DNA of 64,000 nt from the NCBI RefSeq assembly GCF_900156785.1, contig NZ_FTOP01000010.1, forward strand, positions 92,035 to 156,034, in the 5' to 3' direction. The position numbers and the translations under genes are program-made. The notes under the pieces are model-generated. The model did not search any database, had not been told where the DNA came from, and saw only the letters and a list, made by a program, of their open reading frames with translations. The stretch is from Belliella pelovolcani. Its GTDB lineage: Bacteria; Bacteroidota; Bacteroidia; Cytophagales; Cyclobacteriaceae. Of this stretch, positions 51,626 through 60,679 are shown one piece after another; position 1 is the stretch's first letter, and every line of letters starts with the position of its first letter.

Positions 51626-52906
51626 TTAATATCCTCCTTGCATCAAAATCAATAATAAAGCATTCTGAAGACCCAGATAGCCATCTTTGTTGAGGAACCA
51701 TTCGTCTAAGCTATGTCCTCCACCTGCTTCACCTCCTCTACCTACGGTTATCGCAGGAATTCCCAGTGATAATGGAACATTACTATTTGTAGAGCTAGCG
51801 CTAAGTCTAGCCTGCTTTCCTGTGAGGTAAGTAGAGACAGCCAATGATTGCTGCACCAATTCATGGGTAGGTGCTGTCATTCCTGTTGGTCTATCGCCTA
51901 CATTTTCAACTTCTACAGTTAGGGGATTACCACGTCTGATAATACTATTTTCCTTTTTCAAGCCTTCTTGCATGGCTTCGAGAAAAAGTTCGTTGATTCC
52001 TAGTAACCTCTCCTGATCTTCCGATCGCATGTCTACCAACATCCATGATTCATAAGGTATGGAATTTACTGATGTACCTCCACCTAGCACAGATACACTA
52101 TATGTAGTTCTGATTCCCTCTTTGGTGTAGGGGTCAGCTTTAGAAACAAAAGCAGTGATTGCATTAGCAAGTGCATTGTGCGGATTCCCTATTCCAAAAG
52201 CGCCATAGGAATGTCCTCCAGAGCCTTTGAAAGTGACTTTATAACGAAGAGAGCCTATGCCAGCATTCACTATCCCTGTGATACCTCCACCATCTATAGC
52301 GATAAATGCATCTATTTTATGGCCTCCTTCTCTGAATAAATGCTTCATGCCTTTCAAATCTCCAAGTCCCTCTTCTCCAACTGAACCAACAAACCATAAG
52401 TCATGTGTTGTTCTGATATTTTGATGTGCCAGCGTTTTAACCAAAGCGATTGACATTGCCAAAGAACGGTTGGCATCAGCTATTCCAGGCGCATATAAGG
52501 TGTCGCCTCTTTGCTTTACAGAAACATCTGTATCTAAAGGAAAAACAGTATCCAAATGTGCATCGATCACAATCGTTTTATCCGACTTCTTACCTTTTCT
52601 CAATGCGATAACATTGCCCACCTCATCGATCCAGACTGAATCAGCTCCAGCATTCCGAAGCATTTCTGCGAAAACCAGGCCTTTTGCTGCTTCCTCAAAA
52701 GATGGTGCCGGAATCTCTGTCAAAGTGATCATATCAGCTATCGTCTGCTCATCAATCTCAAGGATGTAAGCAAAAGCATCCTGAACTTCTATTTTCTTTG
52801 CGAGTTTTTCTACAGCTGTTTTGTAAATTGGTTTGATTTCCTGAGCAGAAACTTGGACAAACAGAAACGACAGAGTGAGTGAAAGTAAGCTTTTGAATGA
52901 TTTCAT
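51626..52906 (-). CDS. Secreted M20-family metallopeptidase
   Basis: 426 residues from the preferred start at 52906, which gives a clean signal peptide (SFKSLLSLTLSFLFVQVSAQ). The frame from 52936 only adds ten residues. M20 features: VIDAHLDTVFPL (first zinc His and Asp), GIADANRSLAMSIALV, VGSVGEEGLGDLKGM (catalytic and zinc Glu), the lid domain, and the final ASSTNSNVPLSLGIPAITVG plus GGGHSLDEW (last His). Likely a periplasmic dipeptidase or tripeptidase. The substrate is unknown. Confidence 0.9.
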   Translation of the reverse strand: MKSFKSLLSLTLSFLFVQVSAQEIKPIYKTAVEKLAKKIEVQDAFAYILEIDEQTIADMITLTEIPAPSFEEAAKGLVFAEMLRNAGADSVWIDEVGNVIALRKGKKSDKTIVIDAHLDTVFPLDTDVSVKQRGDTLYAPGIADANRSLAMSIALVKTLAHQNIRTTHDLWFVGSVGEEGLGDLKGMKHLFREGGHKIDAFIAIDGGGITGIVNAGIGSLRYKVTFKGSGGHSYGAFGIGNPHNALANAITAFVSKADPYTKEGIRTTYSVSVLGGGTSVNSIPYESWMLVDMRSEDQERLLGINELFLEAMQEGLKKENSIIRRGNPLTVEVENVGDRPTGMTAPTHELVQQSLAVSTYLTGKQARLSASSTNSNVPLSLGIPAITVGRGGEAGGGHSLDEWFLNKDGYLGLQNALLLILMQGGY

Positions 52907-52979
52907 AAAGGAAGAATTTATAACTCCAAAAGTCACAATAAATCAAAAAGATGGCAATACCGCTTATAAACAAATTGGA

Positions 52980-53762
52980 TTAAACCTCTCGGGCCAATAC
53001 TAATGGATCTTGCTTTAGCAAGTAGACCAAAGACTGATAGAGCTTTTGATTGTAGCTTTTGAGTTCGACTGACCTTTCGAAAAACACTTCCAAGGCCACT
53101 GCAAAAAACTCATGTTGATTCTTGGCTGCGGAAGAGCGAAAAATGGTCTGTTCATCATTTAGGATTTTCTCAGTTTCCACAGCTGCATGCTCAGCAAACC
53201 GGCTCCAAAGTGTCGGGTTGAAGAAATTGGACTCATGGTTGTAATGGATTTGGTTTTCGAGCTTCATCGCATGGGCGATTTCATGAACACCTAGATTGAT
53301 ACCATCTTCCTGATTGATAAAACCTCTGACAAAATTCTCCCAAGACAGCACGATAATACCCAGCTTTGGGTTGACCTCACCTTGGTGGTATTGCTGATTG
53401 ATAGTAGAATAATAAGAATCAGGATAAATCAGAATTTTTCTAAAATGCTTAAGCGTCACGCGGGGAAATCCAAAAGTAACCATCACCGCAGTAGCTGCTA
53501 TCAACAACTTCATCTCTTGTGTCACGGCCTTCAAGTCTCCTCTTGGAAGAAAATGCTTTTCTGCAATAAACCATTCTACTTTCTCTTCAAACTCTCTTTT
53601 GTGTGTAGCATTGAGTCTTGTATAATAAGAGAACAATTTTAATAAAATCGCTTTGTCCTGCTGAGTTAGCTTTTCCTTGGCTAAGCGTAGTTTGATATTT
53701 CTATATGAAGCATATAAATGCTCCCCAACGAAAAAGAATAGGCGAGTGAAGAAAAACATCAA
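52980..53762 (-). CDS. MtfA-family zinc peptidase
   Basis: 260 residues. The zinc site is GVHEIAHAMKLE (HExxH, ~171-175), with a downstream acidic AEHAAVETEKIL region. LPRGDLKAVTQEMKLLIAA and KILIYPDSYY are family-typical. The N-terminus has a short hydrophobic segment (MMFFFTRLFFFVG) that may anchor it. In E. coli MtfA interacts with the Mlc repressor. That function may not carry over, because no Mlc is known here. Confidence 0.88.
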   Translation of the reverse strand: MMFFFTRLFFFVGEHLYASYRNIKLRLAKEKLTQQDKAILLKLFSYYTRLNATHKREFEEKVEWFIAEKHFLPRGDLKAVTQEMKLLIAATAVMVTFGFPRVTLKHFRKILIYPDSYYSTINQQYHQGEVNPKLGIIVLSWENFVRGFINQEDGINLGVHEIAHAMKLENQIHYNHESNFFNPTLWSRFAEHAAVETEKILNDEQTIFRSSAAKNQHEFFAVALEVFFERSVELKSYNQKLYQSLVYLLKQDPLVLAREV

Positions 53763-54072
53763 AAAGAGCTATTAGGTGGATTAGATATTTTTACTAAAAT
53801 AGAAAAAGTAAACTGACTAAAAAAGTTGTTAATTGATTTTTAACTTTGGCCTGGGTCCCTACAAGCCATTGATCTTATAATCCTTATATTTAACATAAAG
53901 TGTTCTGTGGTTGACACAGAATATGTTGTTAAAAAGATGAGAATGGTCTAGGGGGACACAGGCCATGCAAGAGGGCTGTGGGGACACGGACCATGGGACA
54001 AAAAAACAGCCTGTGAATACACAGGCAGTAGATTAATTTAATTGCAGTTGACTATTGACAGTCGACCATTGA
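53763..54072. other. Intergenic region with direct repeats and hairpins
   Basis: No gene. TTCTGTG / CACAGAA hairpin (53903-53921). The 16-base unit GGGGACACAGGCCATG (53952-53967) repeats with two changes at 53980-53995. GACTATTGACAGTCGACC with a nearby second GACTATT lies at 54049-54075. Confidence 0.6.
54000..54026 (-). terminator. Terminator of rny
   Basis: The minus strand has GCCTGTG, loop TATT, CACAGGC, then TGTTTTTTT, 47 bases beyond the rny stop. Confidence 0.85.
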
Positions 54073-55638
54073 CTATTTCGCATAACTCACCGATCTCATT
54101 TCTCTGATTACGGTGATCTTGATCTGTCCAGGATACTGCATCTCTTTCTCGATTTTCTGAGAGATATCAAAGGACAATTGACCTGCTGTTTGGTCATTGA
54201 CATTATCAGCATCGACTAAGACTCGTAATTCTCGACCTGCCTGCATGGCAAAGCACTTATTGACTCCATCAAAGCTCAAGGCCAAATCTTCAAGATCTTT
54301 CAATCTCTTGATATAGCTGTCCATGATTTCCCTTCTCGCACCAGGTCTAGAGCCTGAGATCGCATCAGATGCTTGTACAATAGGCGAGATCATCGAAGTC
54401 ATCTCGATCTCATCATGGTGAGCTCCGATTGCATTACATACTTCTGGATGTTCCTTGTATTTTTTTGCAAGCTCCATACCCAAGATTGCGTGAGGCAGTT
54501 CAGCCTCCTCAGGATATACTTTACCAATATCATGAAGTAGACCAGCTCTCTTGGCCATTTTTGCATTCAGCCCCATTTCTGCTGCCATGGTAGCACAAAG
54601 TCTAGCGACTTCTTTGGAATGCTGTAGCAAGTTCTGCCCATAAGATGAACGGAACCTCATTCTCCCCACCATCCTGATCAATTCAGGATGTAGACCATGA
54701 ATTCCCAACTCTATACAAGTTCTTTCACCTATCTCTACAATCTCTTCTTCGATGTTCTTCTCAGTCTTGGCTACTACTTCCTCAATTCTTGCAGGGTGGA
54801 TTCTTCCATCTTGCACCAATCTATGAAGTGAAAGTCTAGCGATCTCTCTTCTCACTGGATCAAATCCCGATATAATAATGGCCTCTGGCGTATCATCTAC
54901 GACGATCTCAACACCTGTAGCGGCTTCTAGTGCGCGGATGTTTCTACCCTCTCTACCGATAATTTTACCTTTGATATCATCACTTTCGATATTGAACACA
55001 GATACACAATTCTCGATCGCATGCTCAGTCGCTGTCCTTTGGATAGTATCAAGAACTATCTTTTTGGCTTGCTTGGTTGCAGAGAGTTTTGCTTGGTCTA
55101 GAATGTCCTTGATATGGGAAGAAGCTTTGGTATTGGCCTCGTCCTTGAGCATTTCTATCAGCTGGTCTTTGGCCTCGTCTCTGGTGAGATTTGCTATTTT
55201 CTCAAGATCAGAAATCCGCTGATTGGTCACTCTATCAAGCTCGTCTTTTTTGACTTGCACGGCATGAAGCTGCGCATTGAGGTTTTCCTTTTTGCTGTCA
55301 AGCTCTGCTTCTTTTCTTTTGATTTGCTCGAGCTCTTTGTTGAGGGATTGTTCTTTTTGCTTGAGCTTGTTTTCATTGGTGATGATGATGTTTTTCTTCT
55401 TATTCACCTCTTCCTCAAACTCCGATTTCAGTCTCAGGTATTTCTCCTTAGCTTCAAGAATTCTATCTTTCTTGACAGACTCGGCATTCATTTCTGCTTC
55501 ACGCAAAATGATCTTAGCTTTTTCTTTGGCGTCCTCTTCTATTTTCTTGTTGTTGCCTTTCATAAAAAGCCCAACCAACAAGGCGCCCACACCAAGGCCT
55601 ACTAGCCCTGCAATGATAATGTATAATGATTCTCCCAT
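54073..55638 (-). CDS. rny: Ribonuclease Y
   Basis: A membrane-anchored endoribonuclease that starts mRNA decay. I use the ATG at 55638 ([18 protein letters not shown]...), which opens with the anchor helix. The upstream ATG at 55674 adds 12 non-conserved residues. The ~521 residues hold a long coiled coil (~40-200), a KH domain ([20 protein letters not shown]), and an HD domain ([13 protein letters not shown] and [10 protein letters not shown]) with the metal His-Asp. It follows zapA by 27-60 bases on the same strand. Confidence 0.96.
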   Translation of the reverse strand: MGESLYIIIAGLVGLGVGALLVGLFMKGNNKKIEEDAKEKAKIILREAEMNAESVKKDRILEAKEKYLRLKSEFEEEVNKKKNIIITNENKLKQKEQSLNKELEQIKRKEAELDSKKENLNAQLHAVQVKKDELDRVTNQRISDLEKIANLTRDEAKDQLIEMLKDEANTKASSHIKDILDQAKLSATKQAKKIVLDTIQRTATEHAIENCVSVFNIESDDIKGKIIGREGRNIRALEAATGVEIVVDDTPEAIIISGFDPVRREIARLSLHRLVQDGRIHPARIEEVVAKTEKNIEEEIVEIGERTCIELGIHGLHPELIRMVGRMRFRSSYGQNLLQHSKEVARLCATMAAEMGLNAKMAKRAGLLHDIGKVYPEEAELPHAILGMELAKKYKEHPEVCNAIGAHHDEIEMTSMISPIVQASDAISGSRPGARREIMDSYIKRLKDLEDLALSFDGVNKCFAMQAGRELRVLVDADNVNDQTAGQLSFDISQKIEKEMQYPGQIKITVIREMRSVSYAK

Positions 55639-55701
55639 AGGTTTATTGTGCTTAATTACCTGATAGGAAAGCAAAAAGTCCCGGCTGTGAAAAGAAAATA
55701 A

Positions 55702-55986
55702 TTATAGTAGATTAGTCAGTCTTTGGTTGATCTTATGAAGGCTATCTTTGATCAGCTCACTATCGTCAGCATTGACCTGATCCTGCTCCATGGACGCTAC
55801 CATGCAGTCAAACGCTGCCATTGCAAGCAGATCCTGCTTATCGTCCAGTCCAAATTCTTCTCTGTATCTTTTTATTTTATCATTAATCAATTTACCCGCA
55901 TGTCTGATTTTCGCCTCATCCTCCACTTTTACTTTCATTGGGTATTCTCTATCCCCAATTTTGATTTTGATTGAAAGTGTTTCCAT
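55702..55986 (-). CDS. zapA: Cell division protein ZapA
   Basis: 94 residues from the ATG at 55986 (METLSIKIKIGDREYPMKV). An extra upstream ATG at 56007 overlaps the preceding gene. The N-terminal beta-hairpin and C-terminal helices (EDEAKIRHAGKLINDKIKRY; DLLAMAAFDCMVASM) match ZapA, which cross-links FtsZ filaments. It lies 1 base after the coiled-coil gene, in the pheT-zapA-rny order common in Bacteroidota. Confidence 0.92.
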   Translation of the reverse strand: METLSIKIKIGDREYPMKVKVEDEAKIRHAGKLINDKIKRYREEFGLDDKQDLLAMAAFDCMVASMEQDQVNADDSELIKDSLHKINQRLTNLL

Positions 55987-55987
55987 A

Positions 55988-56272
55988 TCACTCAGACAAA
56001 TAGGCAATTATATTATCGATCTCTTGTATATAATTATTGATCCTCTCTCTCAACTCGGCAGACTCAATGTTTTCCACTGGTATGCTGTTTACAAGTTTAG
56101 TGATTTTAATTTGATTTTTAAAATCCTCCAATGCAGCATCCTTTTCCTTGATGCTCGATCTCAAAAAATCCACCTCATGCTTAAGCATCAGATTCTGCTC
56201 CTCTATGTATTCCATCTTCTTAGAGATCTGGGAGCTTAGTTTTTCGAGACGTTGGAGTTCTTCGTGAATCAT
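55988..56272 (-). CDS. Small coiled-coil protein in the zapA operon
   Basis: 94 residues, nearly all helical, beginning MIHEELQRLEKLSSQISKKM with a leucine-zipper-like heptad to residue ~60. It overlaps neither neighbour but is packed within 1-3 bases of them. A ZapB- or ZapA-partner-like role in division is inferred only from context and coiled-coil form. Confidence 0.8.
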   Translation of the reverse strand: MIHEELQRLEKLSSQISKKMEYIEEQNLMLKHEVDFLRSSIKEKDAALEDFKNQIKITKLVNSIPVENIESAELRERINNYIQEIDNIIAYLSE

Positions 56273-56275
56273 TTT

Positions 56276-58687
56276 TTATTTTCGGATAAAAGCACCGACC
56301 TCATTTTCAAAAGACTGAATGAGTCGATTCATGGTTTTATCAATAATTTTGTCTGTCAAAGTATTCTCTGTATCCTGCAAATAGAAGCTCAAAGCATAAG
56401 CCTTCTTTCCCGCTTCCACTTTATCTCCTTGGTACACATCAAATACTCCGATTCTTTGAAGTAATTTTCCGCCAGCTTTCAATGCAACCGCTTTGATCTG
56501 ATCAAAAGTCACCGACTTATCAATCACAAGGGAAAGATCTCTTCTTACTTCAGGAAACTTAGAAATTTCTTGGTACTTTTTCAAGCCTTTGGATTTTTTG
56601 CAAAGCAAATCCCAGTTCAACTCAGCAAACAGCACCTCCTGCTTCACCTCTGCCAGCTTACTTATTCCCGCATCTAGCATTCCCACAGTCCCCACTACTT
56701 TCGCACCAAGTTTCAATTGCAAGGCATAATCATAAGGTGAATCATGTACGATTTCAACCGCCAAATTGTCTACACCAAGTTTTTCCAGTATCAGCTCAAC
56801 CACTGCATAAAGGTCAGGAAACTGTACTGAAGTAGCTGGAGCCAACCAACTCTCCGCAGCCTTATCTCCGGTGAGAAAAATGGCTAGTCGCTTTTCTTCT
56901 CTGTAGCCAGCTTCTTCCTTGAAGTAAACAGACCCAAACTCAAATAGCTTGAGGTCCTTTTGTCTCCTATTGATATTGTGAGCAAGGACTTCAAGACCTG
57001 TGAATAGAAGGCTCTGGCGCATTACCCCTAGATCTTCGCTCAGCTTATTCAGAATGACCACATTATCTGTCTCATTGAGGTGTGCAGATTTCTCAGCATA
57101 GATCGGCTTGGTCAAGGAATTGGTGATGATTTCGTAATAACCCAAGCCTGATAGCACTTCACTCAACCTGTATTGTAGTTTGTTCAAGTCTTTGGAAGGA
57201 TGCTCCGCAAGATAGTCAGCATTCAAGTTTTCAGATAAAGCTACTTGTTCGAAGCCATAGATCCTGAGGATCTCCTCAATCACGTCTGCTTCTCGAGTCA
57301 CATCTACTCTATAAGGCTTAACCACTGCTGTAAATCCATCCAGAGTTTCGTTAGTCACATTGATTTCCAAACCTTCCAAAATACGCTTAACTGTCTCCTT
57401 TGGAATGTGCTTACCTATCAGCCTATCAATATGCTTATACAAAACCGCTATCTCAAAATCAGCAACTGGGTTTGGATATAGATCAATCACTTCAGATGAA
57501 ACCTCACCTCCAGCGAGCTCTTTGATCAACATTGCAGCTCTCTTCAATGCATAGATTGGCATATTGGGATCAGTACCCCTTTCAAACCTAAAAGAAGCAT
57601 CAGTCTTCAATCCGTGAAACTGACTACCTTTTCTAATCACATCTGGAGAGAAATAAGCCGACTCTAAGAAGATGGACGTTGTCTCTTCAGATACTCCCGA
57701 CCCTTTGCCTCCAAATACGCCGGCTATACAAAGCCCTCCTTCTTGATCACAAATCATCAATTCATCACCTGAAAGCTTCCTTTCCTTCTCATCAAGGGTG
57801 ATGAACTTGGTATCTTTGGGTAATTTTTTGACGGAGATTTTGCCTCCTTTGATCTTTGCCGCATCAAAAGCATGAAGTGGCTGACCAAGATCATGTAAAA
57901 TAAAATTGGTAATATCTACAATGTTGTTGATAGGATCTAGATCTAGCGCCTTCAGGTAATTTTGAAGCCACTCAGGAGATGGGCCAACTTTAATATTGGA
58001 AATGGTCAGTCCAGCATATCTTGGACAATCAACAGCATCCTCCACTTCCACATCGATCTTGAGCTGCTGATTATCCACTTTGAAATCTTCAATGGACGGC
58101 AAGCAAACTTCTTTATTGAGCAAAGCTTTCAAGTCTCTTGCTACACCTAAGTGAGAGGCTGCATCAGCCCTGTTTGGCGTAAGTCCTATTTCGAGAACTT
58201 CTCCTTTTTCCACATTAAAATAGGCAGATGCTGTTGTGCCATTGGCCAAGTCTGTATTCAAGACCATGATACCTGCATGACTTTCACCAAGACCTATCTC
58301 ATCTTCTGCACAGATCATTCCCTGAGATACTTCTCCTCTGATTTTGGCTTTCTTGATTTGAAATGGCTCTCCAGTGACGGGGTATAACATGGCTCCTTCT
58401 GTCGCTACAACTACTTTTTGGCCAGCAGCCACATTGGGTGCACCACATACTATCGGGACGATCTCAGTCCCAATATCCACCGTAGTAACGCTCAACTTGT
58501 CAGCATTAGGATGCTTGCTGCAAGTCAACACTTCACCAATAACTACTCCTTCTAATCCTCCTTGGATAGACTCAAAAGTCTCTATCCCCTCCACTTCCAA
58601 ACCTGATCCTGTCAGCAAAGCAGCAATCTCTTCTGCCGATTGATCTAAGTCAATAAAATGTTTAAGTCTATTTATAGAAATTTTCAT
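56276..58687 (-). CDS. pheT: Phenylalanine--tRNA ligase, beta subunit
   Basis: 803 residues, normal for the bacterial beta subunit. Domains in order: the N-terminal B1 region (MKISINRLKHFIDLDQS), an OB-type tRNA-binding domain (IGEVLTCSKHPNADKLSVTTVD), the B3/B4 editing region (NIVDITNFILHDLGQPLHAFDA; SFRFERGTDP), B5 (VKRILEGLEINV), the synthetase-like core, and the C-terminal ferredoxin-fold anticodon-binding domain (KFPEVRRDLSLVIDKSVTF). It pairs with PheS, which is not in the window. First gene of the pheT, coiled-coil, zapA and rny group. Confidence 0.97.
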   Translation of the reverse strand: MKISINRLKHFIDLDQSAEEIAALLTGSGLEVEGIETFESIQGGLEGVVIGEVLTCSKHPNADKLSVTTVDIGTEIVPIVCGAPNVAAGQKVVVATEGAMLYPVTGEPFQIKKAKIRGEVSQGMICAEDEIGLGESHAGIMVLNTDLANGTTASAYFNVEKGEVLEIGLTPNRADAASHLGVARDLKALLNKEVCLPSIEDFKVDNQQLKIDVEVEDAVDCPRYAGLTISNIKVGPSPEWLQNYLKALDLDPINNIVDITNFILHDLGQPLHAFDAAKIKGGKISVKKLPKDTKFITLDEKERKLSGDELMICDQEGGLCIAGVFGGKGSGVSEETTSIFLESAYFSPDVIRKGSQFHGLKTDASFRFERGTDPNMPIYALKRAAMLIKELAGGEVSSEVIDLYPNPVADFEIAVLYKHIDRLIGKHIPKETVKRILEGLEINVTNETLDGFTAVVKPYRVDVTREADVIEEILRIYGFEQVALSENLNADYLAEHPSKDLNKLQYRLSEVLSGLGYYEIITNSLTKPIYAEKSAHLNETDNVVILNKLSEDLGVMRQSLLFTGLEVLAHNINRRQKDLKLFEFGSVYFKEEAGYREEKRLAIFLTGDKAAESWLAPATSVQFPDLYAVVELILEKLGVDNLAVEIVHDSPYDYALQLKLGAKVVGTVGMLDAGISKLAEVKQEVLFAELNWDLLCKKSKGLKKYQEISKFPEVRRDLSLVIDKSVTFDQIKAVALKAGGKLLQRIGVFDVYQGDKVEAGKKAYALSFYLQDTENTLTDKIIDKTMNRLIQSFENEVGAFIRK

Positions 58688-58791
58688 GAATGCGCTAATA
58701 TTTCAGAATAAGGCACAAATTTAAGAGAAATGAAATAGGCATCGAGGTAAATGAACCTATTTTTTTGGTCATTGAGATGAATCCTGTGGCA

Positions 58792-59409
58792 TTATTTGAT
58801 ATAATCCTTCTCTCCCGCCTCTATAGGGATCTCCATTAGGTTTTCCTTTGGAGGAAGTGGACAGGCATAGTCTGGATTATAAGCACAGTATGGATTGTAC
58901 GCCAAGTTAAAATCAATCAGAATACTATTCTTCCCATCTTGACGAAGATTGAGGTAGCGACCGCCTCCATAAGTATCCTCCCCGCTTGTTTCATCAGCAA
59001 AAGCCAAAAAGAAATTGCGCTTATCCAATTCCGATACAGCTTGGAGCAAGAGTAAGCGCTGGGGCTGACCTTTAAGCTCAAATTCTGCATAAGAATGCTT
59101 GATGTATTTTTCTACTGTGCCATCAGTCATCGGAATCTCCATCACCTTCCTATCTTCCGCAGGAATCATTTTAGCCCTCACTCTGTATGCGACATCAATT
59201 GGGTAAAAACTCAGTGCGTTGAGCTCATTTTTCTGATCAGCACTTAGGGGTGATTCGGGGTTGAAGCGCAGAAACTTAAATTGTCGCTCCCGCTCCTTTT
59301 CAATCTTTTCTACATATACTTCTTGATCGTCTGCGCTTGTCAGCATATAAATCACCGCTGCTAGCACGCCTATAGCCACGATGGCTAGTGCAATATTTCT
59401 CTTTGTCAT
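58792..59409 (-). CDS. DUF1684 domain protein with N-terminal membrane anchor
   Basis: 205 residues. One N-terminal helix (IALAIVAIGVLAAVIYML) is followed by a periplasmic DUF1684 domain. Family motifs are KFLRFNPESPLSADQK, FADETSGEDTYGGGRYLNL and the conserved acidic-Cys region DFNLAYNPYCAYNPDYACPLPPKENLM near the C-terminus. The function of DUF1684 is unknown. It follows radC by 4 bases and is probably co-transcribed. Confidence 0.85.
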   Translation of the reverse strand: MTKRNIALAIVAIGVLAAVIYMLTSADDQEVYVEKIEKERERQFKFLRFNPESPLSADQKNELNALSFYPIDVAYRVRAKMIPAEDRKVMEIPMTDGTVEKYIKHSYAEFELKGQPQRLLLLQAVSELDKRNFFLAFADETSGEDTYGGGRYLNLRQDGKNSILIDFNLAYNPYCAYNPDYACPLPPKENLMEIPIEAGEKDYIK

Positions 59410-59413
59410 AATT

Positions 59414-60109
59414 CTACATCAATCCTTCATCTGCGAAGCTAAAATAGCCACTATCTGTGAAAATAACGTGATCCATGACTGTAACTTCCAAATTTTTACC
59501 AATACTTGTCAACCTCTTGGTCAAAGATCGATCTTGATCTGATGGCCGTAGATTTCCCGAAGGATGATTATGAACCAAAATCATCGAGCTGGCCATCACC
59601 TCCAAGGCATACTTGAAAATCAACTTAGGATCGGCTACGGTGGCATTTGCACCACCTTTACTGATGAGCTGCTTTTTGATTACATTGTTATTTCTATTGA
59701 GATAGATTACCCAGAAATTCTCCACAATCTCGTCCAAAAGATCCTCTTTCATAAAATCATAGGCCTTCTGTGAAGAATCTATTCTTGGCTTTCGGACGGG
59801 CTCCTGCAACTTGCGCCTTCTTCCCAACTCAAGTGCGCTAACTATGCTGATAGCCTTAGCTTCCCCGATTCCTTTAAACTGCTGTAGGTCTTTGACACTC
59901 ATACGAGCAAGATCCGCCAAATTAAAATTAACTTTTGAGAGCATGTGCCTTGAAAGATCTACAGCACTGAGAGATTTTGTTCCTGAGCCAATTAGGATGG
60001 CTATCAATTCTGCATCGGATAGCGCAGACTTTCCTTTGAGTAGGAGCTTTTCTCTTGGGCGATCTTCTTCCGCTAGCAGAGAAATCTTGATAGATTGGTA
60101 TGGATCCAT
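59414..60109 (-). CDS. radC: RadC-family JAMM/MPN+ protein
   Basis: 231 residues. The N-terminal helix-hairpin-helix (LQQFKGIGEAKAISIVSALELG) precedes the RadC MPN+ domain with the JAMM zinc motif ILVHNHPSGNLRPSDQD (HxHx7SxxD) near 185-200. Despite its name, a role in DNA repair is not established. MPN+ proteins are metal-dependent hydrolases. Confidence 0.93.
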   Translation of the reverse strand: MDPYQSIKISLLAEEDRPREKLLLKGKSALSDAELIAILIGSGTKSLSAVDLSRHMLSKVNFNLADLARMSVKDLQQFKGIGEAKAISIVSALELGRRRKLQEPVRKPRIDSSQKAYDFMKEDLLDEIVENFWVIYLNRNNNVIKKQLISKGGANATVADPKLIFKYALEVMASSMILVHNHPSGNLRPSDQDRSLTKRLTSIGKNLEVTVMDHVIFTDSGYFSFADEGLM

Positions 60110-60167
60110 AAAAATCTTTGTTTTAAAAAAAGCTTAGACTAAAAATAAAAAAAAACGGGGCATAAAA

Positions 60168-60195
60168 AAAGTCTTGACTGTTAGATCAAGACTTT
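60168..60195 (-). terminator. Terminator of rpsT
   Basis: The minus strand has AAAGTCTTGA, 8-base loop, TCAAGACTTT, then TTTT. It lies 22 bases beyond the rpsT stop. Confidence 0.86.
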
Positions 60196-60216
60196 TAATA
60201 TGTTTTCGGGTGTGAA

Positions 60217-60471
60217 TTACCCCAAAGAATTAACCAATTTGGTCAATTTTGATTTCTTATTTGAAGCATTGTTCTTATGAATGATATTCTTCTTAGCCAA
60301 TTTATCAATCATAGAAGTCACCTTTTTCAAAAGCTCTTGAGCTTCTACTTTATCAGTAGTTAGTTTCAATCTTTTGATAAAAGTCCTTGTAGTTTTGGCC
60401 TGATATCTGTTTCTCAAACGTTTGGCTTCGTTTGCACGAATTCTTTTAAGTGCCGATTTGTGATTTGCCAT
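60217..60471 (-). CDS. rpsT: Ribosomal protein bS20
   Basis: 84 residues, strongly basic and helical: MANHKSALKRIRANEAKRLR, then KTTRTFIKRLKL and KVTSMIDKLAKKNIIHKNNASNKKSKL, matching bS20 throughout. It binds 16S rRNA in the small subunit body. It is a single gene with its own promoter and terminator. Confidence 0.97.
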   Translation of the reverse strand: MANHKSALKRIRANEAKRLRNRYQAKTTRTFIKRLKLTTDKVEAQELLKKVTSMIDKLAKKNIIHKNNASNKKSKLTKLVNSLG

Positions 60472-60520
60472 ATCTTTGTTTACTTAATTTCTTTACAATC
60501 CCCTTGTCCTAAACGGAGTG

Positions 60521-60550
60521 CAAATTTAATAGATTAATTTTTAAACACAA
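60521..60550 (-). promoter_or_regulatory. Promoter of rpsT
   Basis: The minus strand has TTG, 19 bases, TAAATTTG, a full consensus, about 50 bases upstream of the ATG. A second -7-like TACATTTG (60625-60632) lies further upstream next to a TTCTAAT / ATTAGAA hairpin (60603-60621). Confidence 0.72.
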
Positions 60551-60679
60551 AAGGATTTCTTAACTAAACCTCGTAAAGCTGAGAAATCAAGTCGATTAAT
60601 TGTTCTAATACCGCATTAGAACCACAAATGTAGCATTATTTTCTTTTATCAAAATGCGAAAAATTTATTATTTTTATAA

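Noticed and set aside
55675..55701. 6S RNA downstream of zapA
   Set aside because: Only a very short gap lies between zapA and rny, too little for a 6S RNA.
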